In this document: piece after piece, positions 17,010-27,252 of the stretch
How positions within the stretch are numbered: the first letter of the stretch is position 1
How the letters are laid out: every line of letters begins with the position of its first letter
Assembly (NCBI GenBank): GCA_902779645.1
Contig: CACZCH010000005.1
Span: 38,125 to 102,124, forward strand
Length of the DNA stretch: 64,000 nucleotides
Origin: an uncultured bacterium
GTDB taxonomy: Bacteria; Cyanobacteriota; Vampirovibrionia; Gastranaerophilales; Gastranaerophilaceae
Direction: 5' to 3'
Made by a program: the position numbers and the translations under genes
Notes under the pieces: generated by a model
Seen by the model: the letters and a program-made list of their open reading frames with translations, nothing else
Databases searched by the model: none
What the model was told of the DNA's origin: nothing

Positions 17010-18443
17010 TTAAATATTGTATGCAATAAACCTGCATAATTCTATCAACATTTCAGGACATAAACCAATTATTAATGTTATAAAAGCTGATGATACAAGA
17101 ACAAATTTTTGAGAAAAGTTTGTACTAAATTTTTGTACATCATAATTTTTATCTGTTTCGTGGAATAGTGGTAACAATATCTTTAAATAATAGTATAGTG
17201 CAATTACAGTGAGCAATAAAAGACCAAGCAAAAACGGCACAAATACAAAGCCTGAATTTGCAATTGCGGTAAACAGATAAATCTTCGCAATAAAACCAGA
17301 AGTAATTGGTATACCTGCTAAACCTATAATTAACAATGCATAAGCTCCCGTAAGGCCGTGATTTTTATGATATAACCCTTGAAAATAATTAACATCAAAA
17401 TTTTTATTATCACCATAAATATTTAAGTATGCAAATACACCGATATTCATAATCACATAACAAATCAAATAAAATATAACCGTTGATAAATTATAAACAG
17501 ATACCAAACTTGCGGTCAAAAGTGCATAAGAAGCGTTAGCTGAAGCCGAACACGCTAAGATTACCTTGACATTATTTTCTCTTATTGCATAAGTATTTGC
17601 CCACAGAGCCGTAATAAGCGAAAGTATAGCTATTACAAAAGTAAGCTCAAAACTGTTACTCAAAGGAAAAACCATTAATCTGCAAATAATCCCAAACATC
17701 GCAAGTTTTGGTATTGTTGAAAGAAATGCCAAAATAGAAGTTTCACAGCCCTTGTAAACATCAATTATCCAATTTGCAAACGGAAATACCGCAAGTTTTG
17801 ATGCCAAACCCAAAATAATCATAATTGCTGATATAGTGTAAACAAGTGATGTTTCATTAGCTGTAATGTACTCATAAATATTAGAAAAATTTAAACTTCC
17901 GGTAATTCCATACAAATATGAAACCCCAAATAAGAAAATTCCGGTTGACACGGCAGATGTAAGTAGATATTTAAATGCAGCCTCTTTTGAATAGTACCCT
18001 TTTGATACTGAGATTAAAAAGTATGAAGAAAAGCCCAATAATTCAACTGAAACAAGGAGTGTAAGAAAATCATTTGCTGAAACTATATTCATACCGCCGA
18101 ATATAGCAGTCAAAAGTATCGCATAGAAAGTATACGCGCTTCTTTTAACTGTTTTTACTAAATTTTTTGTTAATAAAGTTACGAAGAAACCGCAAACAAG
18201 AATTATAAAATTAAATAATAGTGTATAACTATCCGACATTATTGAATTTTTAAAACCGAAATACTGGGGCTCTGTCTGCGTTGTTGATAACAAAGCTATC
18301 GCTGCTGATATCCCTATGACAGCTATTATTCTTGCATACTTATAATATCTGGGGGATAAAATCATACCTAATATCAACATAAGTATAATAAATGCTCCAA
18401 TTGTTATATGCGGTAACAGTATATTAAAAATGTCATTTATCAT
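17010..18443 (-). CDS. nuoN: Complex I subunit N
   Basis: This 477-residue antiporter-like membrane subunit is the last gene of the nuo operon. Many hydrophobic helices surround the family core (LLVSVELLGFSSYFLIS, then FKYLLTSAVSTGIFLFGVSYLYG, and KLAVFPFANWIIDVYKG), containing the conserved glutamate and lysines of the proton channel. It lies 15 nt after nuoM. The plus-strand gene opposite ends 6 nt away with no clear hairpin between. Confidence 0.93.
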   Translation of the reverse strand: MINDIFNILLPHITIGAFIILMLILGMILSPRYYKYARIIAVIGISAAIALLSTTQTEPQYFGFKNSIMSDSYTLLFNFIILVCGFFVTLLTKNLVKTVKRSAYTFYAILLTAIFGGMNIVSANDFLTLLVSVELLGFSSYFLISVSKGYYSKEAAFKYLLTSAVSTGIFLFGVSYLYGITGSLNFSNIYEYITANETSLVYTISAIMIILGLASKLAVFPFANWIIDVYKGCETSILAFLSTIPKLAMFGIICRLMVFPLSNSFELTFVIAILSLITALWANTYAIRENNVKVILACSASANASYALLTASLVSVYNLSTVIFYLICYVIMNIGVFAYLNIYGDNKNFDVNYFQGLYHKNHGLTGAYALLIIGLAGIPITSGFIAKIYLFTAIANSGFVFVPFLLGLLLLTVIALYYYLKILLPLFHETDKNYDVQKFSTNFSQKFVLVSSAFITLIIGLCPEMLIELCRFIAYNI

Positions 18444-18458
18444 TCAATATTCCTTTTT

Positions 18459-19946
18459 TTAATTAATCATTCCGATTATTGAGTTAGGGAATAGCCCGAA
18501 AATTATCAATCCGCACAGAACAGAAGCTAAAACAACAAATTCATGTACAGATAAATCATTGATTTTCAGGTATTCTTCCTTAACTTCTCCAAAAAATCCT
18601 TTATGTAAAAACTTAAGCATATAGCACGAACTTAAGATTAGAAGCGGCAGGGCTAAAAGAGCTGAGAATCTTATTATTATTGATATATCAGAATTCAATG
18701 TTCCGATTATTGTTAAAACTTCACTCACAAAAGGAGCAAACAAAGGTACGCCGATTGAAGCCAAAACAATAAGAACGGAAAAACCGAACAGGCGCGGCAT
18801 AACAGTTGCAACTCCCTGAACAGTATTAATATTTCTGTCTTTAAATCTTAAGTATACAATTCCTGCAATCATAAACAATCCGCAAGTTACAAGACCGTGC
18901 GAAATCATGTGAAATACGGAAGCCGAAAGCCCGATTTTATTAATTGCGCACAACCCCAAAAGGATTAAACCCATATTTGAGATGCTTGAATACGCTACGA
19001 TTCGTTTAATATCTGTTTGTGCATAACTTACAAATGCAGTATAAATTATGTTTATCAAAGCCAAAATCCCAAGTATCGGTGCAATTATTTTAAAGGATTG
19101 AGGTAATAATTCATAATTAAATCTGTATATACCGTAAGCACCTGTTTTAAGCAAAATACCCGCCAAAACCATACTAACAGGAGTCGGAGCATTTGTATGC
19201 GCGTCAGGAAGCCAAGTATGCAATGGTATTATGGGAAGTTTTACGCCAAAACCTATTATCAAACAAACTGCTATAAAGAGCTGTATTCCCATCGGAATTG
19301 TTGAATCAATTATATCCGCAAAGCTTGCTGATAAAATTCCGTTTGATAAAAAATTGTAATAATGCAAAAGTAATATACCCAAAAGCATAAACATACTTCC
19401 TGCAAAAGTAAACAAAATGAATTTTACCGCAGATTTTTTTGCTTCTGATTGATATTCATTGTTTTCCTGAAATCTTCCGCCTATCAAGAAATACGCAGGT
19501 ATCATCTCCAATTCCCAGAAAAGGAAGAACAAAAACATATCATTAGCGGTAAAAATACCTAAAATTGCTGTTTCCAATAGCATAAGCATTGAATAATAAA
19601 ACTTGTGGTTTTTTCTTATATTAAACTTGCTTGAAATAGAAGCCATAAAGAAAACAAAAGATGTTAAAACAGATAATATCATTGATACCGTATCAATCTT
19701 AAGCGAAAATTTTATCCCCAAAGATTGTATCCAATCCATACCGAAAATGTTTATATTAATCGCATAAGGATTTGAAGAATTGAAAAATAAAAGCATTAAA
19801 AGCGTATACAAAAAATGAAACCCAAATACTCCTTTAGAAAATCTTCTTACCGTAACTTCATTTGAAGTAAATAGTGGTGATATGATAAGCATCGATAACA
19901 CTAACGGCATAAAAACCAAGAACGGTATTGATAAAAATATATTCAT
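18459..19946 (-). CDS. nuoM: Complex I subunit M
   Basis: This 495-residue proton-channel subunit is homologous to Mrp antiporters. Signatures include FFLFWELEMIPAYFLIG with the key glutamate, KFILFTFAGSMFMLLG, GVKLPIIPLHTWLPDAHTNAPTPVSMVLAGILLKTGAYG and ISNMGLILLG. Length and motifs are typical. It lies 12 nt downstream of nuoL in the operon. Confidence 0.95.
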   Translation of the reverse strand: MNIFLSIPFLVFMPLVLSMLIISPLFTSNEVTVRRFSKGVFGFHFLYTLLMLLFFNSSNPYAININIFGMDWIQSLGIKFSLKIDTVSMILSVLTSFVFFMASISSKFNIRKNHKFYYSMLMLLETAILGIFTANDMFLFFLFWELEMIPAYFLIGGRFQENNEYQSEAKKSAVKFILFTFAGSMFMLLGILLLHYYNFLSNGILSASFADIIDSTIPMGIQLFIAVCLIIGFGVKLPIIPLHTWLPDAHTNAPTPVSMVLAGILLKTGAYGIYRFNYELLPQSFKIIAPILGILALINIIYTAFVSYAQTDIKRIVAYSSISNMGLILLGLCAINKIGLSASVFHMISHGLVTCGLFMIAGIVYLRFKDRNINTVQGVATVMPRLFGFSVLIVLASIGVPLFAPFVSEVLTIIGTLNSDISIIIRFSALLALPLLILSSCYMLKFLHKGFFGEVKEEYLKINDLSVHEFVVLASVLCGLIIFGLFPNSIIGMIN

Positions 19947-19958
19947 TTATTCTCCTTT

Positions 19959-21779
19959 TTAACCACCAAATATTAACAAATAACCTGCTATTACAAGCGC
20001 AATTATCGCTGTTACTATAATAAACGCATACGCATTATACGTTTGGACATTTCCTTGCTGTAAGAGCATATCACGTCTTGAAAGCTCTTTAGAAATATCA
20101 CTTACAAAGCTTACTGATTTATTCATCACATTAACTTCTATCCAATTTGTGATTTTTACCGGAAGTTTTGAGATAAACAAAATCGGCTTATAATTTGATA
20201 AAATTTTATTATCAATATAATTTAAACTTCCTGAGATTTTATCGTAAAAAATCGGCAGATAAATATTATAAAATTTTTCTAAAATCTTCGGCGTTTTATT
20301 CAACTTTTCAAATCCATTGTTTTTACCGATAAGAAGCGCTAAAGCCAAACCGCCAACTGCTGCCGCATAAGGCTCGGCTATATGATATGAATTTCTTATA
20401 ATAATATACAAGAATATATTTCCTGTAAGCAGGATTAGAAATGAGATTAATTCTGTTATGTTTGCATTATTCTTAAGCTCAGTTTGCTTATAAATCATTA
20501 TGACAAGTCTTATAATATAATAAGCTGAAACAAAACATACAAATAAGAATAAGTAATATAGTACAGCCTTTTCTCCTAATGATTTAAACAAAATCTCTTT
20601 CATTCCGACACCTGATAAAAGCAAACCGCTGAGACTCAGAGAACTTATACACAAAATTGCATAATTAATTTTTGATACGCTTTTTTCATACGGTAAAAGT
20701 ACAAACAATGCCGATTTAATGAAAGCGTGTACAACAAGAATAATTAATGCTGCTTTCACATTTATTAATCCGAGTGCAACAAACATCAAACCAAGATTTG
20801 CAGAAGTTGAATAAGCAAGAATTTTCTTTGGCTGAGTTTCTATTGAAGCCAGTATCGAACAAATAAGAGCAGTTAAAATCCCAATATATAAAATTGTATT
20901 TGTAAGAACGGGGCTTAAAGTGAAAAACGGCATCATTCTAATCACAAGATAAACACCCGCAATTACCATTGTCGCAGAATGCAAAAGCGCACTAACCGGA
21001 AGTTTAGCTTCCATTGCATCTTGAAGCCAAGTATAAAACGGAAATTGAGCCGATTTAACCGCAGCTCCAACTATAAACAACCCGCAAATAATATAAAATA
21101 CAGGAGTTGAACAATACGCCATTAAAAGTGTTGATATCGCATTAAAATCTTCAAAAGACAAAGTTATAAAAGATATATTCTGTGCAAAAGAATACATATA
21201 ATAAGATGTTATTATAATTCCTGAAATTAATGCTGTATCCCCTACTCTATTCATCAAAAATACACGTCTTGAAGCTTCGGATTTTTCATTGCTCTTATAA
21301 TCAAAACCGATTAACAAATATGATACAACCCCGACTAACTCCCAAAAAACATAAAATTGGAATAAATTCGGACTGAACAGAAGAAATGCCATTCCAAAAT
21401 TAAACAAATTCAAAAACGCAAAAAACTTGTAATTTTTCTTTTCGTTTTTCATATAAGAAATAGAAAACAGCTGAACCGCAAAACTTATCACAAATAGTAT
21501 TATTGCGACAATTAGAGATAGTTTATCTATCTGTAATCCGATATTAACAATAAAATCATTTATTTTTATAAAGGGGTAAATAAATTCAATAGTTTCATTC
21601 AGGTTTATTAATGCTAAAGAGCAGGAAAGAGCACCTAAAAAAGATGATAACAAAGTCAGAAAATAAACAACTTTTTTATTAACATAAACAGAGAAAAACC
21701 TTCCGCACATTATGATTAAGAAAATCCATAACGGAAGAAGAAGTATTAATGATATGTTTTCTAAAATTATATTTTGCAT
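19959..21779 (-). CDS. nuoL: Complex I subunit L
   Basis: This 606-residue distal antiporter-like subunit has the N-terminal channel motif FYVFWELVGVVSYLLIGF. It also has AAVKSAQFPFYTWLQDAMEAKLPVSALLHSATMVIAGVYL and the C-terminal lateral helix region after residue 480. The channel is intact to the eye. It is co-transcribed with nuoK and nuoM, and its gap to nuoK is 14 nt. Confidence 0.95.
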   Translation of the reverse strand: MQNIILENISLILLLPLWIFLIIMCGRFFSVYVNKKVVYFLTLLSSFLGALSCSLALINLNETIEFIYPFIKINDFIVNIGLQIDKLSLIVAIILFVISFAVQLFSISYMKNEKKNYKFFAFLNLFNFGMAFLLFSPNLFQFYVFWELVGVVSYLLIGFDYKSNEKSEASRRVFLMNRVGDTALISGIIITSYYMYSFAQNISFITLSFEDFNAISTLLMAYCSTPVFYIICGLFIVGAAVKSAQFPFYTWLQDAMEAKLPVSALLHSATMVIAGVYLVIRMMPFFTLSPVLTNTILYIGILTALICSILASIETQPKKILAYSTSANLGLMFVALGLINVKAALIILVVHAFIKSALFVLLPYEKSVSKINYAILCISSLSLSGLLLSGVGMKEILFKSLGEKAVLYYLFLFVCFVSAYYIIRLVIMIYKQTELKNNANITELISFLILLTGNIFLYIIIRNSYHIAEPYAAAVGGLALALLIGKNNGFEKLNKTPKILEKFYNIYLPIFYDKISGSLNYIDNKILSNYKPILFISKLPVKITNWIEVNVMNKSVSFVSDISKELSRRDMLLQQGNVQTYNAYAFIIVTAIIALVIAGYLLIFGG

Positions 21780-21793
21780 ATTTTCCTTTTTCT

Positions 21794-22135
21794 CTAAAGT
21801 TCGCTGTACGTTTCTATATTATCGCTCTCTTTCTTCTGAAACATAAGGTAGAATATATAAAGAGCAACAGCAAGTTCCACCGCTCCAAGTCCCACATAAA
21901 AGAGTGCAATTGTAAATCCGTCAAATCTGTCATTCCCGCAATATGATGCAAAAGTGATAAAGTTTATGTTTATACCCGTAAGCATAAATTCTATTGCAAT
22001 CAAAACTTTTATAACATTTTTAGATATCATAGAACCTATAATCCCAATAACAAACAAAATTAAACCTATAAATAAGTAATGATATATAGTGATTGAGCTA
22101 TTAAGTGATTGAATGATTAAGTGAATATTAAACAT
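21794..22135 (-). CDS. nuoK: Complex I subunit K
   Basis: This 113-residue membrane subunit has three helices and the conserved buried glutamates in IAIEFMLTGININFITFA and AAVELAVALYIFYLMF. The first 13 residues extend slightly beyond the usual family start. It overlaps the end of nuoJ by 8 nt. Confidence 0.92.
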   Translation of the reverse strand: MFNIHLIIQSLNSSITIYHYLFIGLILFVIGIIGSMISKNVIKVLIAIEFMLTGININFITFASYCGNDRFDGFTIALFYVGLGAVELAVALYIFYLMFQKKESDNIETYSEL

Positions 22136-22691
22136 TTGTTCTATTCTCCTTATTCTTTTTTAACTTTCCGCTTTCCACTTTTAACCTTCCGCTAAAAAGT
22201 GTAAAACCTGCAATGATTATTGTTAGAAGTAATGAAACTAATTCAAAAGCCCAAACATAATCAATAAATATCCCGCGTGCAAATTCTGATATTACATCAT
22301 AAGAATTGAATTGTACAAGCTCCATAAACCTGAATGAGTCCGGAGTCATTACCAAGGATATCATAATAACATATATTAATGCCATTATGAATAAAATACT
22401 TGAAATTATAGTTATATAAGATAAAAGCGACTCTTTATAAGGTTTATTTTTCCTTGTAGTAAACATTATTGAAAGTCCGATAATAATAGGGACAGCAAGT
22501 CCGTATATTGCGGCTTGAATTATTGCATTGTATTCACTTCCTAAAATATAGAAAAATATTGAAGCTGAAAAGAAAACCATTATTGCGCACAAAAGTGAAT
22601 AAATAATGTTTTTGAATAACATAGACATCAATGCAAATCCTATCAGAATGAAAGATGCAATATAAAAAATAATCGGATTATTAATCATCAC
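22128..22691 (-). CDS. nuoJ: Complex I subunit J
   Basis: This 187-residue membrane subunit has five hydrophobic helices. AIIQAAIYGLAVPIIIGLSIMFTT corresponds to the flexible third helix of NuoJ, which carries the pi-bulge that moves during the catalytic cycle. The C-terminus is a basic tail. It overlaps nuoI by 11 nt and nuoK by 8 nt, so translation is coupled. Confidence 0.9.
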   Translation of the reverse strand: MMINNPIIFYIASFILIGFALMSMLFKNIIYSLLCAIMVFFSASIFFYILGSEYNAIIQAAIYGLAVPIIIGLSIMFTTRKNKPYKESLLSYITIISSILFIMALIYVIMISLVMTPDSFRFMELVQFNSYDVISEFARGIFIDYVWAFELVSLLLTIIIAGFTLFSGRLKVESGKLKKNKENRTNV

Positions 22692-23061
22692 ATCCTCCTC
22701 TATATTGTAATTTCAGCTCTTCTTTCTCCAAAGACGCCAGCTCAAATTTTTCTGTCAACTTTATCGCACTATGCGGGCAATAATACATACAATTCCCGCA
22801 GAAAATACATTTTTTCAAGTCAAAAGTATATGATATTACTCTTCCGTTTTCATCTTTTTCAAAAGTTATAGCATTAGAAGGACAAACTTTTTTACAAATA
22901 CCGCACCCGATACAGCAATTTGAGGAATTACCGATATTTACTCTCGGTTTTCCGCGAAAAGCATCTGATTGAAATCGTTTTTTCTCAGGATACTCTAATG
23001 TCACAGGACGCATAAATAAATGCTTAAGTACTGTTAATAATCCTTCTATGAGAGCACGCAT
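22681..23061 (-). CDS. nuoI: Complex I subunit I (two 4Fe-4S)
   Basis: This 126-residue ferredoxin-like subunit passes electrons toward cluster N2. Two cluster motifs are intact: CIGCGICKKVCPSNAI and CIFCGNCMYYCPHSAI. It overlaps nuoH by 16 nt. With no NuoEFG present, NuoI would be the entry point for electrons from ferredoxin or another donor, as in the cyanobacterial NDH-1. Confidence 0.95.
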   Translation of the reverse strand: MRALIEGLLTVLKHLFMRPVTLEYPEKKRFQSDAFRGKPRVNIGNSSNCCIGCGICKKVCPSNAITFEKDENGRVISYTFDLKKCIFCGNCMYYCPHSAIKLTEKFELASLEKEELKLQYRGGCDD

Positions 23062-24155
23062 ACCGCACCTCCCGATATAAATTTATATATAACAACCGCA
23101 AATAAATTAAGTATTGAAAGCGGAAGCAAAATCGCCCAAGAGAACTTCAACAAATCAAATGATGCAAGTCTCGGGAGAGTTGCTCTTATCCAAATTATTA
23201 CAAAAATTATCAAAGAAGCTTTTAAAATTAGCCAAAAAGCTTGTTCAAAATAAACAAGAATTTGTGCTGTATGCATATTTGCGCAGAATAGATTGCTTAA
23301 ATATACTCCAAACGGGGATAAATAACCGCCTAAAAACATTATTGATAAGAATATGGCATTAACAAATAGTAGTGCGTATTCGGTCAAATAGAAAAGCGCA
23401 AATCTCATGCCGGAGTATTCTGTATTGTATCCGCAAATAAGCTCGCTCTCTGCCTCAGGCAAGTCAAAAGGACAGCGGTTAAGTTCAGCTAAAATACAAA
23501 TAAACATTATAATAAACCCGAGTATACAAGGAAAACAGAACCAGCCGAAAAGACCTGTTTTTGAATACTGAGCTAATGTTATACCTGTCATATTCATAGA
23601 CGAAGCAAGCGTTACAACAGAAAGAACCACAAAAGTTATAGGGATTTCATAGCTCAAAACTTGCGCAACAGCACGCATACCGCCTAAAAGCGAATACTTA
23701 TTATTACTTGCCCACCCTCCTAAAAATATGCTTAATATCGGAAATGCAACAAGTATAAGATACAAAATAACATTCGTAGAAGTATTCACAAACGAAAATT
23801 CGGAACTATAAGGTATTATCCCGAGAACTGTCATCGCAGGTATAAATACAAGTATCGGCGCAAGATTAAATAAAAACTTATCCGCCTTATCAGGAGTTAC
23901 ATTTTCTTTGATTAACAGCTTGAAAGCATCCGCTAAAGTTTGTAAAACTCCCCATAAACCGACTCTGTTCGGACCTTTTCTTTGTGTCAGCCAGCCTAAA
24001 AGTTTTCTTTCGATCAAAACAAGAGCCAGCACAACTACCAAAAGCGCAAGAGCTAATATACAAAACGGCAGAATATAAAATGTTATATCCCCAAAAAGCT
24101 TTGGTATATTATAGTTTGCCAGAAATTCCATATACAAATGATAGAGGTAGTTCAT
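23046..24155 (-). CDS. nuoH: Complex I subunit H
   Basis: This 369-residue subunit forms the quinone chamber. Signatures are RKLLGWLTQRKGPNRVGLWGVLQTLADAFKLL, ILAELNRCPFDLPEAESELICGYNTEYSGMRFALF and FVIIWIRATLPRLASFDLLKFSW. Residues around the quinone tunnel look normal. It overlaps nuoD by one base. Confidence 0.95.
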   Translation of the reverse strand: MNYLYHLYMEFLANYNIPKLFGDITFYILPFCILALALLVVVLALVLIERKLLGWLTQRKGPNRVGLWGVLQTLADAFKLLIKENVTPDKADKFLFNLAPILVFIPAMTVLGIIPYSSEFSFVNTSTNVILYLILVAFPILSIFLGGWASNNKYSLLGGMRAVAQVLSYEIPITFVVLSVVTLASSMNMTGITLAQYSKTGLFGWFCFPCILGFIIMFICILAELNRCPFDLPEAESELICGYNTEYSGMRFALFYLTEYALLFVNAIFLSIMFLGGYLSPFGVYLSNLFCANMHTAQILVYFEQAFWLILKASLIIFVIIWIRATLPRLASFDLLKFSWAILLPLSILNLFAVVIYKFISGGAVCVLS

Positions 24156-25249
24156 TATTTATCCACCTCCGGCAAAATTATATCCAAAGAACCGGCAATT
24201 GCGATTGCATCATTCAAGTACTCACCGACAAGCAAATGTCTTAGCATGTTAACCGAATAATATGAGCCCGTTCTCCATTTAAGACGATACGGTTTGTCTC
24301 CGCCTGTTGATTTAATATATATCGATGCAAGTCCTCTCGGTGCTTCTATCTCATTATAGTATTCACCTTCGGGAAGTTTCACAGTCAAAGGATTAATCAA
24401 ATTTTGTTCAAACTTTTCATTTGATTTTAATTTTTCAAGTCCTTGACCGATGATTTTTAAGCTTTCTTTAAGCTCCAAAATCCTTGCTTTATACCTTGTC
24501 CAAGAATCTTTACCTTCAAGTACAACAGGAGAAAAATCAAAATCTCTGTATAGATAATCAGAACATCTTAAATCATAATTTATACCTGATGCTCTTAGAT
24601 TTACCCCCGTAATAGAATTATTGAAAGCAACTTCCTGCTCCAAAACACCTTTACCCTTTGTTCTCCTTAAGAATATCGGATTATCAGTAATAATTTTTTC
24701 GTAATCTTTAATTTTTGAGGGTAAAATTTTAATAATTTCTTCTATCTCTTCCAAGTAATCAATATCACTGCGAACCCCGCCAAATACAAAATAATTATAC
24801 ATCATTCTTTGCCCTGTGAGTTTTTCAAAATACCTCAAAATCATCTCACGTTCTCTCATAGCATAAAAGAACGGTGAAATCGCTCCCAAGTCCATCAAGA
24901 ATGCACCAATCCAAAGAAGATGAGAAGCAATTCGGTTAAGTTCCAAAAGAATAACTCTTATGGTTTTTACTCTTTCTGAGAGCTCAACATTCATAGCCTT
25001 CTCAACTGATCTGCACAAAAGTTCTGAGTAAAAGCAACCAGCAAGATAATCAATTCTGTCAACAGTCGGAAGATACTGAATATAAGTTAAACCCTCCGCC
25101 ATTTTTTCCATACCGCGGTGAAGGTAGCCTATATCTGGCTCGCAGGAGAGAATCTTTTCTCCGTCAAGTTCCAGTATTAACCTCAAAACCCCGTGCGTCG
25201 AAGGGTGCTGAGGCCCAAGATTTAGTTTAAGCGTTGTCGCTGTTGTCAT
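24155..25249 (-). CDS. nuoD: Complex I subunit D
   Basis: This 364-residue 49-kDa-type subunit lies at the quinone site. The N-terminal LNLGPQHPSTHGVLRLILELDGE is the quinone-binding loop, with the conserved histidine. GYLHRGMEKMAEG, DRIDYLAGC and the C-terminal LDIILPEVDK follow. It is separate from nuoC, not fused as in E. coli, and overlaps it by 23 nt. Confidence 0.95.
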   Translation of the reverse strand: MTTATTLKLNLGPQHPSTHGVLRLILELDGEKILSCEPDIGYLHRGMEKMAEGLTYIQYLPTVDRIDYLAGCFYSELLCRSVEKAMNVELSERVKTIRVILLELNRIASHLLWIGAFLMDLGAISPFFYAMREREMILRYFEKLTGQRMMYNYFVFGGVRSDIDYLEEIEEIIKILPSKIKDYEKIITDNPIFLRRTKGKGVLEQEVAFNNSITGVNLRASGINYDLRCSDYLYRDFDFSPVVLEGKDSWTRYKARILELKESLKIIGQGLEKLKSNEKFEQNLINPLTVKLPEGEYYNEIEAPRGLASIYIKSTGGDKPYRLKWRTGSYYSVNMLRHLLVGEYLNDAIAIAGSLDIILPEVDK

Positions 25250-25661
25250 TCCAAGCTAACCTCGTATCGTCTTGTATATAATCTTTGCGAAGAGGAAACC
25301 CTTCCCAGTTTTCAGGCATATAAAGACGTTTTAAATCCTCATTACCTATAAATTGAATCCCAAACATATCGTATATCTCGTTTTCATCAGCTTTTGCCGA
25401 TTCGAACAAATCTACTATACTTTCTGCTTCGTTTTGTACTTTTATTGAAAGCAAAACATCTTCTTCATCTTCAACAGAAAATAAGTTGTAAATAAGCTCT
25501 ATCTCATCTCCCAAATCAACAGCAGTAATTGATTTAAGCATTTTATATGAATAATTATTTTTTACAAATTCTATAACATCATGTAATCTGTGCTGAACAC
25601 AGATTTTTTCCCCTTGAAGGTTACATTCACCTATTATATTCTTTAATTCATTTAAGTTCAT
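25227..25661 (-). CDS. nuoC: Complex I subunit C
   Basis: This 144-residue 30-kDa-type subunit carries the family pattern [38 protein letters not shown] near its C-terminus. It overlaps nuoB by 4 nt and nuoD by 23 nt. The N-terminus is shorter than in mitochondrial homologues, as is usual in bacteria. Confidence 0.93.
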   Translation of the reverse strand: MNLNELKNIIGECNLQGEKICVQHRLHDVIEFVKNNYSYKMLKSITAVDLGDEIELIYNLFSVEDEEDVLLSIKVQNEAESIVDLFESAKADENEIYDMFGIQFIGNEDLKRLYMPENWEGFPLRKDYIQDDTRLAWNDNSDNA

Positions 25662-26197
25662 TTTTGGACCTCCACGAGCAATTGCCCTTCTTCTCCGAGG
25701 GGAGTTCTATGAGAATCAACAAATTCTTTTCTTTTAGTGATTGATTCCGTTTTTATGATTTTCTTTTGTAGTTTTCTGACAGCATCAATCAAAGCCTCAG
25801 GCTTCGGGGGACATTGGGGAAGATAAATATCAACGGGGATAATTTTATCTATTCCTCGGATTACTGAATATGAATTATCGCAGAACATCCCGCCTCCGCA
25901 TGTACAAGCACCCATTGCGATTACGTATTTTGGCTCTGCCATCTGCTCATAGAGCCTTAAAAGAACAGGTGCCATTTTGTGTGTGATAGTTCCGGCACAA
26001 ATCAGTAAATCGGCTTGTCTTGGAGAACCTCTGAAAACTTCCGAACCGAAACGAGCAATATCATTATCCGATGCAACCGTATGCATCATCTCAATCCCGC
26101 AGCAAGAAGTTGCAAAAGTCAAAGGCCAAAGTGAATTTGCCCGAGCATTATTCAAAACCCAATCTATTGAAGTGACAAAAAATCCCATTATATCCAC
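25658..26197 (-). CDS. nuoB: Complex I subunit B (cluster N2)
   Basis: This 179-residue subunit holds cluster N2, the last iron-sulfur centre before quinone. Ligands are the tandem cysteines in [11 protein letters not shown], one in [11 protein letters not shown] and one in [11 protein letters not shown]. The third motif has an extra cysteine where most homologues have NS or similar (ACTCGGGMF). It overlaps nuoA by 10 nt. Confidence 0.95.
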   Translation of the reverse strand: MDIMGFFVTSIDWVLNNARANSLWPLTFATSCCGIEMMHTVASDNDIARFGSEVFRGSPRQADLLICAGTITHKMAPVLLRLYEQMAEPKYVIAMGACTCGGGMFCDNSYSVIRGIDKIIPVDIYLPQCPPKPEALIDAVRKLQKKIIKTESITKRKEFVDSHRTPLGEEGQLLVEVQK

Positions 26198-26541
26198 CTC
26201 AACATCTTTTTATTAATCGCAAAAAACAAACCTAATAAAAGCATCCCAACAAAAATAAACGCCTCTATTACCGCAAAAAGTCCCAAAGCATTCACAAAAA
26301 CCGCAAACGGATACAGAAATATAGTTTCAATATCAAAAATCAAAAACATTACGGCATAATTAAAATACTTGATATCAAACATTATCCTTGCATCTTCGCT
26401 CGGTTTGATACCGCATTCATAAGTCGAACTTTTGAGCTGAGATTTCTTTTTGTATTCGCAAACAAACCCTGCAACTACCATTGCAATCCCAAACAGCGTT
26501 GACAGAATTATAAAAATTGCTAAACAAACAAGCTCTTTCAA
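26188..26541 (-). CDS. nuoA: Complex I subunit A
   Basis: This 117-residue, three-helix membrane subunit heads the operon. Motifs include [43 protein letters not shown], with the conserved acidic residues of the loop between helices 1 and 2. The start is TTG at 26541 with a strong AGAAGGGG site upstream; there is no ATG alternative. A divergent TPR gene starts 71 nt away. Confidence 0.93.
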   Translation of the reverse strand: MKELVCLAIFIILSTLFGIAMVVAGFVCEYKKKSQLKSSTYECGIKPSEDARIMFDIKYFNYAVMFLIFDIETIFLYPFAVFVNALGLFAVIEAFIFVGMLLLGLFFAINKKMLRWI

Positions 26542-26612
26542 TATTAACCCCTTCTAAAACTATTTTACTTTAAAATATTCTGATATAATAGCTATTATTA
26601 TAGAATGTTAAG

Positions 26613-27134
26613 ATGAATTTCATGCGACAATTGATTAGATTTTTATTAATACCTTTAATACTGTGTTTTTCGCTTATGCCTTCATTTTCGGCAATAAGCG
26701 GAGGGGTTGATTATTCAATCCCGATTGATTATACAAAACTTAACCAAGCTGATTTGGAAACAAGAGCGGAGATTTATTATAATTCCGCACTCAAAGCAAA
26801 AAAACATAATGAAGATATGACTTCAGCTTTTATGCTTTATTCAATTCTTACTAAAGCATATCCGGATAACAGGACTTATGCGATTAGATTAGGAAAATTG
26901 TATGACACCATAGGCAAAGACAGATACGCAAAAGGGCAATATTATTATGCAATGGGCATAGACCATGCTCATCCCGAGCCGTATTTTTATCTGGGTGAAT
27001 ACTATTACTCCAGAGAACAGTACAGAAAAGCTCTAAAATTCTATCAAAAAGCATATGATTGCGGATACTCAGAACACCCCATGACAATACAAAGAATCAA
27101 CGATATCCACACAAAATTTGGGGATAAAAAATAA
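26613..27134 (+). CDS. Exported TPR protein
   Basis: This 173-residue protein has a signal peptide (FLLIPLILCFSLMPSFSA, cleavage near residue 27). At least three tetratricopeptide-like helical pairs follow (AEIYYNSALKAKKHNEDM, YAIRLGKLYDTIGKDRYAKGQYYYAMG, PEPYFYLGEYYYSREQYRKALKFYQKA). It is probably a periplasmic scaffold. It is divergent from nuoA with a TATAAT at 26583, and no catalytic residue is apparent. Confidence 0.8.
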   Translation: MNFMRQLIRFLLIPLILCFSLMPSFSAISGGVDYSIPIDYTKLNQADLETRAEIYYNSALKAKKHNEDMTSAFMLYSILTKAYPDNRTYAIRLGKLYDTIGKDRYAKGQYYYAMGIDHAHPEPYFYLGEYYYSREQYRKALKFYQKAYDCGYSEHPMTIQRINDIHTKFGDKK

Positions 27135-27252
27135 TTTATATCTGCTTCTTAATTTCCCATGCTTTTTAATTGTTGTTTTCGTTTACATATTCCATTGTTT
27201 ATGTTACCATTTTTTAGCATTATATTATAGTTAAGAAGAAGGAGATTTATAG

